Source: Globodera rostochiensis (lineage: Eukaryota; Nematoda; Chromadorea; Rhabditida; Heteroderidae). Taken from it: DNA of 64,000 nucleotides. The translations under genes and the position numbers were made by a program. This document shows positions 37,023 to 47,777 of this stretch, piece after piece. The notes under the pieces were generated by a model. That model ran no database searches and was not told the DNA's origin. It was given only the letters and a program-made list of their open reading frames with translations. Location of the stretch: assembly GCA_018350325.1 (NCBI GenBank), contig JAEVLN010000007.1, positions 1 through 64,000 of the forward strand. The letters run 5' to 3'. Numbering within the stretch: the stretch's first letter is position 1; each line of letters starts with the position of its first letter.

Positions 37023-37184
37023 ATGTTCATCACTGGTCGAACCAAAGGGCTCCACGAACGAGACGGCGCCTTGAAGTCTCTCTTGGAGACTCTGACCACC
37101 TTCAAAAGCTCGGAGGGCAAAAAGATGGCGGATCAGCTGATGGGCTTGTACAAAAATGATATAAACTATTGGTATTCTATATGA
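37023..37184 (+). other. GC-rich 53-codon open region of unknown function (copy B)
   Basis: ATG at 37,023, TGA at 37,182. In a setting of AT-rich DNA, most of the first 45 codons end in G or C. The product includes ALKSLLETLTTFKSS and KKMADQLMGLYKND. An AG lies directly upstream and a GGTATT donor-like site near the end, so it could be an internal exon. In copy A the adjoining + frame reads EPKGSMYKTAP, just before a shift into this frame, which hints at a decayed coding exon. A minus-strand frame (37,002-37,208) is also open. I do not recognise the family. It may be a real exon, a captured gene fragment or chance. Confidence 0.25.
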
Positions 37185-37980
37185 ACTTCGTAAATTATTT
37201 GTCATCATTTAATAAAATTTGTTACAGCAAAAGCAAAAACCAACTACCCAAATAAGTAAATATGAAAGTTTTATATTTATTGATACATACAATACTTAAA
37301 ATAATTATGTGTAATTCTTTAAAAGTTAAGAAATCCTAATTATTTATAAAAATAAACGCATGTTCTTTTTTAAAATGTCTCACATTTTGTTAGCGACAAA
37401 TACTAAACACATACTATAGTATATTCAAAATCGACAAGTACACATTATTAAAAAAAACACCAAAAACAGCACGCCAAATTTTTATTTAAAATTTGCTAAA
37501 GCGGTCATCGATTTACTGAAAAGACTATTTATAAATAAATATTGAAAAGTTGGTTAAACGACAACAATTTAAAAAAATAAACTTTAAAAACATGACGTTG
37601 CGTCTTGAATTTGAAAATGTTAAAATAATAATAACAATTTAGCGCAAAAATTTCATCGCGTACATATATTTTTTTATTCGTGATACCTGACCGAGCTCAA
37701 TGATGAGAAAACTTTTTTCATTTCCTTTTTGTTGGCCGGATGGCTCAATTGAAAATAAAAATTAACTTAATTAAAACTTAAATTTCTAACACAAATAAAA
37801 ACACATAAATATAGCGTATTTTTTACTATCACAGGAAATTATCTTAAAAACTAAAATGATTAAGTAATTCAAAAATCCCATACCATAGCAAAGCAAAGTA
37901 AAATAAACATATATAAAAGAAAAAAAATATTAAAATATTTAAAAGCAAAATATTAATTAGTAATGCATTTTTACTTGAAA

Positions 37981-38486
37981 GGCGAGAGTAATTTCAACGC
38001 ACCCCATCTGAAAAATTGTTTTAGTTTACTTTTTTGAACATTTTATTTTTTGAAGAAAAAGTGTGCTAAAAAGAGATAGTCAGACGGCTAGACTAATTTG
38101 GTCATCAACGCACCCCATCTAAAAATTGTGTCAGTTACTTTTTTGAACATTTTATTTTTTTGAAGAAAAAGTGTGCTAAAAGGAGAGAGTCAGACGACGA
38201 GCGTAATTTGTGCATCAACGCACCCCATCTAATAATTTTTTAGTTACTTTTTTGAAGAAATAGTGTGCTAAAAAGAGATAGTCAGACGGCTAGACTAATT
38301 TGGTCATCAACGCACCCCATCTAAAAATTGTGTCAGTTACTTTTTTGAACATTTTATTTTTTTGAAGAAAAAGTGTGCTAACAGGAGAGAGTCAGACGAC
38401 GAGAGTAATTTGGGCATCAACGCACCCCATCTAAAAATTGTTTTAGTTACTTTTTTTAATATTTTATTTTTTAAAGAAAAAGATTG
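37981..38486 (+). repeat. Satellite array 3 (about 5 monomers)
   Basis: Monomers of the two main types alternate. One has GACGGCTAGACTAATTTGG with GGTCATC; the other has GACGACGAG with TTTG(G/T)GCATC. The last monomer ends in an altered T-rich half, TTTTTTTAATATTTTATT then AAAGAAAAAGATTG, directly before non-satellite flank (AAAAGCTAAAGATTTAATAT). This terminal variant is important for reading the history of array 4. Confidence 0.93.
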
Positions 38487-38641
38487 AAAAGCTAAAGATT
38501 TAATATGGCTTCCGAAACCCATCAGTAATAATAAAAGATTTTAAAGATAACGGCAGAACCAATTGTATTTTAATGAACATCATGAAGCAGTTCACTGAAC
38601 TATTTGGTTATATTTATCATATTTAAGTAATCAAAATTTTT

Positions 38642-39466
38642 AGAGCCAACATTTTGAAAAATCCTGGACCTGGGCATGGAGAAAGTGCCTGGACTTGATT
38701 TCCTCGACCAAAGTCCAGGAAAAATCCAGGGTACTGGATGGTTGTACCCGTCCTGGACCCGGACTTTTTCAAAAATATTTTTTTTTTTAATACTAGCAAA
38801 TAATCCAATTTTTTAGTGCTAAAAAATTCGTTAATTTGGGAATCCAATCTTTATTCAACTTTTCACCAAACATTAAGGCAAAAATAGAGTGTGCTAGGAG
38901 TCCAAGAAGCAATTTTTCGATTTTTGTTAATTTTTTTAGAATTTTACATTTTGTTAAAAAATTGCACAAAAATTAAAGTTTGCGATTTTATTTTTCAAAA
39001 ACAAGGGTTTTTTGTGAATTCTGCATTACTTCTGGAGGAAAGAGAGGTGGTTGGCGGTGCCGACAGGCGCCGCCGCGAAAAATTTTTGAATTTTTTGATA
39101 CAATATTGTCTTGTCAAGTGAATCGACTGGCTGAATTTATCGCCCATTTAATTACTTATTTTTTATCAAATTATTGTTTTTTGTTGAGATTTGCTATCAA
39201 ACCCCAAAATAAACTTGCAAATATTTAAAAATTTGGCGATCTGTCCCAAAATCCACTAAAATTTCTGCTGTTTGTTGCTCAGAAACACCATCTTTAGGTG
39301 CTGTATTTTTAATCCAGGAAATCCAGGTTTATTCTGCCGAGCCCTGGATCCTGGACCCAGGAAAAGTTCAGGACCAGGAAAAATCCAGGGTCGCTGAGGC
39401 TTCACTGGACCTGGGCTCTGGGTTCAGAAAAAATCCAAGCCTGTACTAAGGTCTCAGTCGGGCTCT
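38642..39466. mobile_element. Foldback non-autonomous DNA transposon, copy B
   Basis: Same element as at 33,738, with termini AGAGCC...GGCTCT and flanking AAAATTTTT at 38,633-38,641 and 39,467-39,475. It is 825 bp. It differs from copy A by a few indels, including a lost CAAAGTC-like piece near 39,355. Identical flanks show it moved with the segmental duplication. The GC hairpin is at 39,053-39,074. Confidence 0.7.
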
Positions 39467-39475
39467 AAAATTTTT

Positions 39476-41142
39476 ATTTTTTTTAATGATGCACATAATT
39501 TAAAATGTACAATAATAAGAGTAAAACCCTAAATATTTAATTGTTAATATACAAAAGGACTCCTATATCAACCAAAATATTTTAAATCTAAGAAATACTG
39601 TAATTGAATAAAAAAAAGCGCTAAAGAAATTATAAAATACCAATTTTGAAGTATTGAAATGTTTAAGTTGCCCAAAATTTAACCTACAAAAGGTAAATTT
39701 AAAAAAAAAAAAATCTTTCAAAAATAAACAAAAAAAAATTAATTGTTAAAATGTTTATTAAGTTGAGCATTAAAATTCAAATCTTAAATTAAGATAAAAA
39801 TATAAAATAAATATTAAATTACGTTTGTATTTAAATGTAAAATAATTAAGAAATATGAAGTTTCCAATTTAAAATAAAACTTCACATCGCATGTTTTGAT
39901 TCATTAAAAAGTTATTCTGAATGCAAACCCCAAAAAAGCGTTACAACAAATAAAGCGATCGACAAATGAGCGCAAAACAATTAAATCGAAAAGAGTAATA
40001 AAAAGAATTCCATTTTACTTTGTTTCCTCAATTACAAGCTCAAAGCATAAAAATTAAAAAATTAAATCAATTAAAAGGTCTGATACCAATATCATTATGT
40101 TGTTAATAAAAAATCAAAAATTTGTGTGCTCAGCAAAAAGTGACAATAAAAATTTGACTATTGAATAACATTAACAAAATAATTATATTTGGTAAAAAAT
40201 ACTTAAACACATTATACTCACGGGCAGAGACTTTGATACTGATGATCTCGAATTCTGAAGTAAATAATTATTTATAATTCGTCTCCAACTTTTATTATTT
40301 CTTATTTAACCATTTTTCCGCTCAACATGCGTATTATGAGTATTTTACATTTTGAATTTAATAAAGTATTTACGGCTATTTCTAAAGTAATTGCTAACAT
40401 ACTTTCATAGAATGGGGGACCCCGGGGAATTTTTAAACATTTTAAAGTTTGAATTTTTCGGGCATGGAAGATTTTTAAAATTTTTTCTCATTCTTTTCGT
40501 AGCGAAATGTTTATCATTAAATCATAATATATATTAAAAACCTTTTAAATTATTCCACCTAATGTTTTTGATTTGAAGTAGTAACTCGATCGGTACTGAA
40601 TCAAAGAAAAACATTATTCTACAATAATTAAATGAGCTATTTGTCTACGATAAAATTAAAACAACAAAAAAAGGACAAATATAAAGACAAATAAAAAAAA
40701 ATTATTATTAAATAAAACGCGGGGCGCTGGTCGGTTCAATTATTGGAACGATGTAAATTTGAAAAGAAGAAAACATTTAATAAAAAACTGCTCTCAATTA
40801 AATTAATGTTACAAACAATTAAAGACATTTAAATTGTATTATGTGAAACAATTAAAATTATTATATAAATTAAATGAAAAAGAGAAAATTGGTCTTTATT
40901 ATTTTAGAGATAATAAACTTTTTTTAAATAAAACATACTTGGGAAGTTCCACGACCTTTAAAGAACGATGTTTTTTAGGTTTATATTTGGAGTTAGGCTT
41001 GAGCTATTTTTATAAAATTCAATTGTAAACAGGTTTTTCATATTTTGATTTATAAATGATGAATTGTAATAAATTCAAAAGACTTGGATATTCAAGTCAA
41101 AGCCATCGGCCAACAACAGAAAATTATGTCGGTCCATGCGCA
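39476..41142. other. AT-rich tail of duplication copy B
   Basis: Near-identical to 34,577-36,260. It contains a short palindromic GC tract, GGGGGACCCCGGGG, at about 40,414 and a GC patch GCGGGGCGCTGGTCGG at about 40,718. A 64-codon + frame (40,834-41,028, starting at TTG) is broken in copy A by a one-base difference in a T run and shows no recognisable domain. Confidence 0.6.
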
Positions 41143-43369
41143 GCCAATTATAAAATACATTTCAGAAGGGCAAATTTAAAGCATAATTAAATTGATGAAA
41201 TATAATTTTAATCAGTTTAACATTACACGAGTTTTTAACATCAAGAATTAATTCAAAATTATTTTGCGTAATAAAAAAATATTAAACAAAATGATTGAGT
41301 ACAAATAGCTAGATTCTGAATTTGAAACTATAAATTATTACTAAACATAATAAATTTGCAGTCTAAAACTATAATAATGAATTAATTTTGGTTAAAATAT
41401 GAATTTGACCTCATTTTCATTCCTCATTTATCGGCCCCAGCGGCTGGTTGTGATTTGAATATTCCACGACAATAAATAATTATTTGATTTTATGTTTTTT
41501 TCAATATTTGATATTTCCGATTTTTCGAATTTGCAAAATAATTTTATATATTGTATACTTTTAAAAATTTACTACTTTATTTCATGAGTTGCTAATACTT
41601 TCAAGCTATCGGTGATCAGGATTTTCATCTTAGCACTGTAACAGCTCAGTAAATCAATTGTGTAAAAAGGTGAATTTTAACGAAAATCAAAACATATAAT
41701 AATGGTTTATATAAATGCGATTCAATTAATTTAACTAATAAAAATAAAAGGCAAAGTTAAAAGGAAATTTTAGCAAATAACAACATTTAAAAAACACTAT
41801 TTGCGAAAATTAAAGCATTATTCTTTTGGTGGAAGACATGAATTAATAACAGTTAAATTAATGAGGATTAATAATCAAATTTGGTTCAATCAATTGCGTT
41901 TGAGTCATGTTCATCACTGGTCGAACCAAAGGGCTCCACGAACGAGACGGCGCCTTGAAGTCTCTCTTGGAGACTCTGACCACCTTCAAAAGCTCGGAGG
42001 GCAAAAAGATGGCGGATCAGCTGATGGGCTTGTACAAAAATGATATAAACTATTGGTATTCTATATGAACTTCGTAAATTATTTGTCATCATTTAATAAA
42101 ATTTGTTACAGCAAAAGCAAAAACCAACTACCCAAATAAGTAAATATGAAAGTTTTATATTTATTGATACATACAATACTTAAAATAATTATGTGTAATT
42201 CTTTAAAAGTTAAGAAATCCTAATTATTTATAAAAATAAACGCATGTTCTTTTTTAAAATGTCTCACATTTTGTTAGCGACAAATACTAAACACATACTA
42301 TAGTATATTCAAAATCGACAAGTACACATTATTAAAAAAAACACCAAAAACAGCACGCCAAATTTTTATTTAAAATTTGCTAAAGCGGTCATCGATTTAC
42401 TGAAAAGACTATTTATAAATAAATATTGAAAAGTTGGTTAAACGACAACAATTTAAAAAAATAAACTTTAAAAACATGACGTTGCGTCTTGAATTTGAAA
42501 ATGTTAAAATAATAATAACAATTTAGCGCAAAAATTTCATCGCGTACATATATTTTTTTATTCGTGATACCTGACCGAGCTCAATGATGAGAAAACTTTT
42601 TTCATTTCCTTTTTGTTGGCCGGATGGCTCAATTGAAAATAAAAATTAACTTAATTAAAACTTAAATTTCTAACACAAATAAAACACATAAATATAGCGT
42701 ATTTTTTACTATCACAGGAAATTATCTTAAAAACTAAAATGATTAAGTAATTCAAAAATCCCATACCATAGCAAAGCAAAGTAAAATAAACATATATAAA
42801 AGAAAAAAAATATTAAAATATTTAAAAGCAAAATATTAATTAGTAATGCATTTTTACTTGAAAGGCGAGAGTAATTTCAACGCACCCCATCTGAAAAATT
42901 GTTTTAGTTTACTTTTTTGAACATTTTATTTTTTGAAGAAAAAGTGTGCTAAAAAGAGATAGTCAGACGGCTAGACTAATTTGGTCATCAACGCACCCCA
43001 TCTAAAAATTGTGTCAGTTACTTTTTTGAACATTTTATTTTTTTGAAGAAAAAGTGTGCTAAAAGGAGAGAGTCAGACGACGAGCGTAATTTGTGCATCA
43101 ACGCACCCCATCTAATAATTTTTTAGTTACTTTTTTGAAGAAATAGTGTGCTAAAAAGAGATAGTCAGACGGCTAGACTAATTTGGTCATCAACGCACCC
43201 CATCTAAAAATTGTGTCAGTTACTTTTTTGAACATTTTATTTTTTTGAAGAAAAAGTGTGCTAACAGGAGAGAGTCAGACGACGAGAGTAATTTGGGCAT
43301 CAACGCACCCCATCTAAAAATTGTTTTAGTTACTTTTTTTAATATTTTATTTTTTAAAGAAAAAGATTG
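41143..43369 (+). repeat. Segmental duplication copy C (partial, ~2.2 kb before divergence)
   Basis: Nearly identical to 36,261-38,486 up to and including AAAGAAAAAGATTG at 43,355-43,369. At that point copy B leaves the satellite, while copy C continues into more satellite. The foldback transposon and A/T tail of the unit are missing here. Confidence 0.93.
41907..42068 (+). other. GC-rich 53-codon open region of unknown function (copy C)
   Basis: Base-for-base equivalent of the copy-B open region, with ATG at 41,907 and TGA at 42,066. It adds no independent evidence for coding because the whole segment was duplicated recently. Confidence 0.25.
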
Positions 43370-46300
43370 CTAGAGAGAGTCAGACGACGAGAGTAAATGG
43401 GCATCAACGACCCCATCTAAAAATTGTTTTAGTTTACTTTTTTGAATATTTTATTTTTTGAATAAATAGTGTGCTAAAAAGAGAGAGTCAGACGGTTAGA
43501 GTAATTTGGTCATCAACGCACCCCATCTAATAATTTTTACTTTTTTGAACATTTTATTTGTTGAAGAAATAGTGTGCTAAAAAGAGATAGTCAGACGGCT
43601 AGACTAATTTGGTCTTCAACGCACCCCATCTAATAATTTTTTAATTTTTTTGAACATTTTATTTTTTGAAGAAATAGTATGCTAAAAAGAGAGAGTCAGA
43701 CGACGAGATTAATTTTGGCATCAACGCACCCCAGCTAAAAATTGTTTTAGTTTCTTTTTTGAATATTTTATTTTTTGAAGAAATAGTGTACTAAAAAGAG
43801 AGAGTCAGACGACGAGATTAATTTGGGCATCAAACGCACCCCATCTAAAAATTGTTTTAGTTACTTTTTTGAACATTTATTTTTTGAAGAAATAGTGTGC
43901 TAAAAAGAAAGAGTCAGACGACGAGAGTAATTTGGGCATCAACTCACCCCATCTAAAAATTTTTTAGTTACTTTTTTGAACATTTTATTTTTTGAAGAAA
44001 TAGTGTGCTAAAAAGAGATAGTCAGACGGCTAGACTAATTTGGTCATCAACGCACCCCATCTAAAAATTGTGTCAGTTACTTTTTTGAACATTTTATTTT
44101 TTTGAAGAAAAAGTGTGCTAAAAAGAGAGAGTCAGACGACGAGAGTAATTTGGGCATCAACGCACCCCATCTAAAAATTGTTTTAGTTACTTTTTTTAAT
44201 ATTTTATTTTTTAAAGAAAAAGATTGCTAGAGAGAGTCAGACGACGAGAGTAAATGGGCATCAACGACCCCATCTAAAAATTGTTTTAGTTTACTTTTTT
44301 GAATATTTTATTTTTTGAATAAATAGTGTGCTAAAAAGAGAGAGTCAGACGGTTAGAGTAATTTGGTCATCAACGCACCCCATCTAATAATAATTTTTAC
44401 TTTTTTGAACATTTTATTTGTTGAAGAAATAGTGTGCTAAAAAGAGATAGTCAGACGGCTAGACTAATTTGGTCTTCAACGCACCCCATCTAATAATTTT
44501 TTAATTACTTTTTTGAACATTTTATTTTTTGAAGAAATAGTGTGCTAAAAAGAGAGAGTCAGACGACGAGAGTAATTTGGGCATCAACGCACCCCAGCTA
44601 AAAATTGTTTTAGTTACTTTTTTTAATATTTTATTTTTTAAAGAAAAAGATTGCTAGAGAGAGTCAGACGACGAGAGTAAATGGGCATCAACGACCCCAT
44701 CTAAAAATTGTTTTAGTTTACTTTTTTGAATATTTTATTTTTTGAATAAATAGTGTGCTAAAAAGAGAGAGTCAGACGGTTAGAGTAATTTGGTCATCAA
44801 CGCACCCCATCTAATAATTTTTACTTTTTTGAACATTTTATTTGTTGAAGAAATAGTGTGCTAAAAAGAGATAGTCAGACGGCTAGACTAATTTGGTCTT
44901 CAACGCACCCCATCTAATAATTTTTTAATTACTTTTTTGAACATTTTATTTTTTGAAGGAATAGTGTGCTAAAAAGAGAGAGTCAGACGACGAGATTAAT
45001 TTTGGCATCAACGCACCCCAGCTAAAAATTGTTTTAGTTTCTTTTTTGAATATTTTATTTTTTGAAGAAATAGTGTACTAAAAAGAGAGAGTCACACGAC
45101 GAGATTAATTTGGGCATCAAACGCACCCCATCTAAAAATTGTTTTAGTTACTTTTTTGAACATTTATTTTTTGAAGAAATAGTGTGCTAAAAAGAAAGAG
45201 TCAGACGACGAGAGTAATTTGGGCATCAACGCACCCCATCTAAAAATTTTTTAGTTACTTTTTTGAACATTTTATTTTTTGAAGAAATAGTGTGCTAAAA
45301 AGAGATAGTCAGACGGCTAGACTAATTTGGTCATCAACGCACCCATCTAAAAATTGTGTCAGTTACTTTTTTGAACATTTTATTTTTTTGAAGAAAAAGT
45401 GTGCTAAAAAGAGAGAGTCAGACGACGAGAGTAATTTGGGCATCAACGCACCCCATCTAAAAATTGTTTTAGTTACTTTTTTTAATATTTTATTTTTTAA
45501 AGAAAAAGATTGCTAGAGAGAGTCAGACGACGAGAGTAAATGGGCATCAACGACCCCATCTAAAAATTGTTTTAGTTTACTTTTTTGAATATTTTATTTT
45601 TTGAATAAATAGTGTGCTAAAAAGAGAGAGTCAGACGGTTAGAGTAATTTGGTCATCAACGCACCCCATCTAATAATAATTTTTACTTTTTTGAACATTT
45701 TATTTGTTGAAGAAATAGTGTGCTAAAAAGAGATAGTCAGACGACGAGAGTAATTTGGGCATCAACGCACCCCAGCTAAAAATTGTTTTAGTTACTTTTT
45801 TTAATATTTTATTTTTTAAAGAAAAAGATTGCTAGAGAGAGTCAGACGACGAGAGTAATTTGGGCATCAACGCACCCCAGCTAAAAATTGTTTTAGTTAC
45901 TTTTTTTAATATTTTATTTTTTAAAGAAAAAGATTGCTAGAGAGAGTCAGACGACGAGAGTAAATGGGCATCAACGACCCCATCTAAAAATTGTTTTAGT
46001 TTACTTTTTTGAATATTTTATTTTTTGAATAAATAGTGTGCTAAAAAGAGAGAGTCAGACGGTTAGAGTAATTTGGTCATCAACGCACCCCATCTAATAA
46101 TTTTTACTTTTTTGAACATTTTATTTGTTGAAGAAATAGTGTGCTAAAAAGAGATAGTCAGACGGCTAGACTAATTTGGTCTTCAACGCACCCCATCTAA
46201 TAATTTTTTAATTACTTTTTTGAACATTTTATTTTTTGAAGAAATAGTGTGCTAAAAAGAGAGAGTCAGACGACGAGATTAATTTTGGCATCAACGCACC

Positions 46301-47412
46301 CCAGCTAAAAATTGTTTTAGTTTCTTTTTTGAATATTTTATTTTTTGAAGAAATAGTGTACTAAAAGAGAGAGTCACACGACGAGATTAATTTGGGCATC
46401 AAACGCACCCCATCTAAAAATTGTTTTAGTTACTTTTTTGAACATTTATTTTTTGAAGAAATAGTGTGCTAAAAAGAAAGAGTCAGACGACGAGAGTAAT
46501 TTGGGCATCAACGCACCCCATCTAAAAATTTTTTAGTTACTTTTTTGAACATTTTATTTTTTGACGAAATAGTGTGCTAAAAAGAGATAGTCAGACGGCT
46601 AGACTAATTTGGTCATCAACGCACCCCATCTAAAAATTGTGTCAGTTACTTTTTTGAACATTTTATTTTTTTGAAGAAAAAGTGTGCTAAAAAGAGAGAG
46701 TCAGACGACGAGAGTAATTTGGGCATCAACGCACCCCATCTAAAAATTGTTTTAGTTACTTTTTTTAATATTTTATTTTTTAAAGAAAAAGATTGCTAGA
46801 GAGAGTCAGACGACGAGAGTAAATGGGCATCAACGACCCCATCTAAAAATTGTTTTAGTTTACTTTTTTGAATATTTTATTTTTTGAATAAATAGTGTGC
46901 TAAAAAGAGAGAGTCAGACGGTTAGAGTAATTTGGTCATCAACGCACCCCATCTAATAATAATTTTTACTTTTTTGAACATTTTATTTGTTGAAGAAATA
47001 GTGTGCTAAAAAGAGATAGTCAGACGACGAGAGTAATTTGGGCATCAACGCACCCCAGCTAAAAATTGTTTTAGTTACTTTTTTGAAGAAAAAGTGTGCT
47101 AAAAGGAGAGAGTCAGACGACGAGAGTAATTTGGGCATCAACGCACCCCATCTAAAAATTGTTTTAGTTTACTTTTTTGAATATTTTATTTTTTGAATAA
47201 ATAGTGTGCTAAAAAGAGAGAGTCAGACGGTTAGAGTAATTTGGTCATCAACGCACCCCATCTAATAATTTTTACTTTTTTGAACATTTTATTTGTTGAA
47301 GAAATAGTGTGCTAAAAAGAGATAGTCAGACGGCTAGACTAATTTGGTCATCAACGCACCCCATCTAATTGTTTTTATTACTTTTTGAATATTTTATTTT
47401 TTTGAAGAAAAA
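42864..47412 (+). repeat. Satellite array 4, expanded, with higher-order structure
   Basis: Roughly 42 monomers of ~107 bp judged from length. Three monomer types are clear. One has GACGG(T/C)TAGA with GGTCATC or GGTCTTC. One has GACGACGAGAG with GGGCATC. A junction type has AAAGATTGCTAGAGAGAGTC with GTAAATGGGCATCAACGACC. The junction type recurs at 43,364, 44,221, 44,648, 45,507, 45,826, 45,931 and 46,790. The spacings of 857, 427, 859, 319, 105 and 859 show an eight-monomer higher-order repeat (~857 bp) and sub-multiples. Long open frames (for example 45,292-45,516) are stop-poor passages, not genes. Confidence 0.95.
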
Positions 47413-47777
47413 TCATTATATTTAAGTAATTTAATTTTCTAATTTTACACAGTGCGACAAACTTTTGTTAAGCGGCAATTTTTTTACTGTTATTATTAAA
47501 TGATTTTGTTTAGTTAAATTATATGGAAGGTTTCAAAATTACAAAACTCAAAAGTGTGTTTTTTGTCAATATTTGGTTTATAAAAAATTTTTATTTTTGT
47601 TGTAAGTTTGAAATAATGATTTTAAAAAATGATGAATGTTTCAAAACTTGACAAGATCAGGAATCGACTTTTCTGTACGCGTATAATTTTCACATAAAGT
47701 CCTCGAAATTTGCATCTTCCAAACAGTTCACGACAGAAGGTCGTTTATAAAATGTTAATATAACAATATATTAATTT
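47413..47777. other. Non-satellite break inside array 4
   Basis: 365 bp of T-rich non-satellite DNA beginning ATCATTATATTTAAGTAATT. Its first ~170 bp recur at 49,719-49,890 after the end of the next satellite block, in the same orientation and with the same junction. This shows that the array end together with its flank was duplicated. Confidence 0.85.

Larger units (their letters stand above)
36261..41142 (+). repeat. Segmental duplication copy B (~4.88 kb)
   Basis: Head-to-tail neighbour of copies A and C. The boundary GCCAATTATAAAATACATTT occurs at 36,261 and again at 41,143. It contains the 53-codon open region, array 3, the foldback element at 38,642 and the A/T tail. It shares with copy C a ~75-bp insertion after AAGCATAA (about 36,303-36,375) that copy A and the 26.9-kb segment lack, so C derives from B or a B-like copy. 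Confidence 0.93.

Noticed and set aside
37002..37208. Minus-strand open frame of 68 codons over the duplicated GC-rich region
   Set aside because: Open but antisense to the frame with exon-like features. The copy-A differences do not favour it, so I kept only one low-confidence entry for the region.
40834..41028. 64-codon + frame in the tail of duplication copy B
   Set aside because: Starts at TTG and is broken in copy A by a one-base change in a T run; no domain recognised.
45292..45516. Open frame of 74 codons in satellite array 4 with KESDDES-like repeats
   Set aside because: The monomer length is not a multiple of three, so the frame changes each unit. Similar frames recur (48,003-48,218) only because the satellite is repeated.
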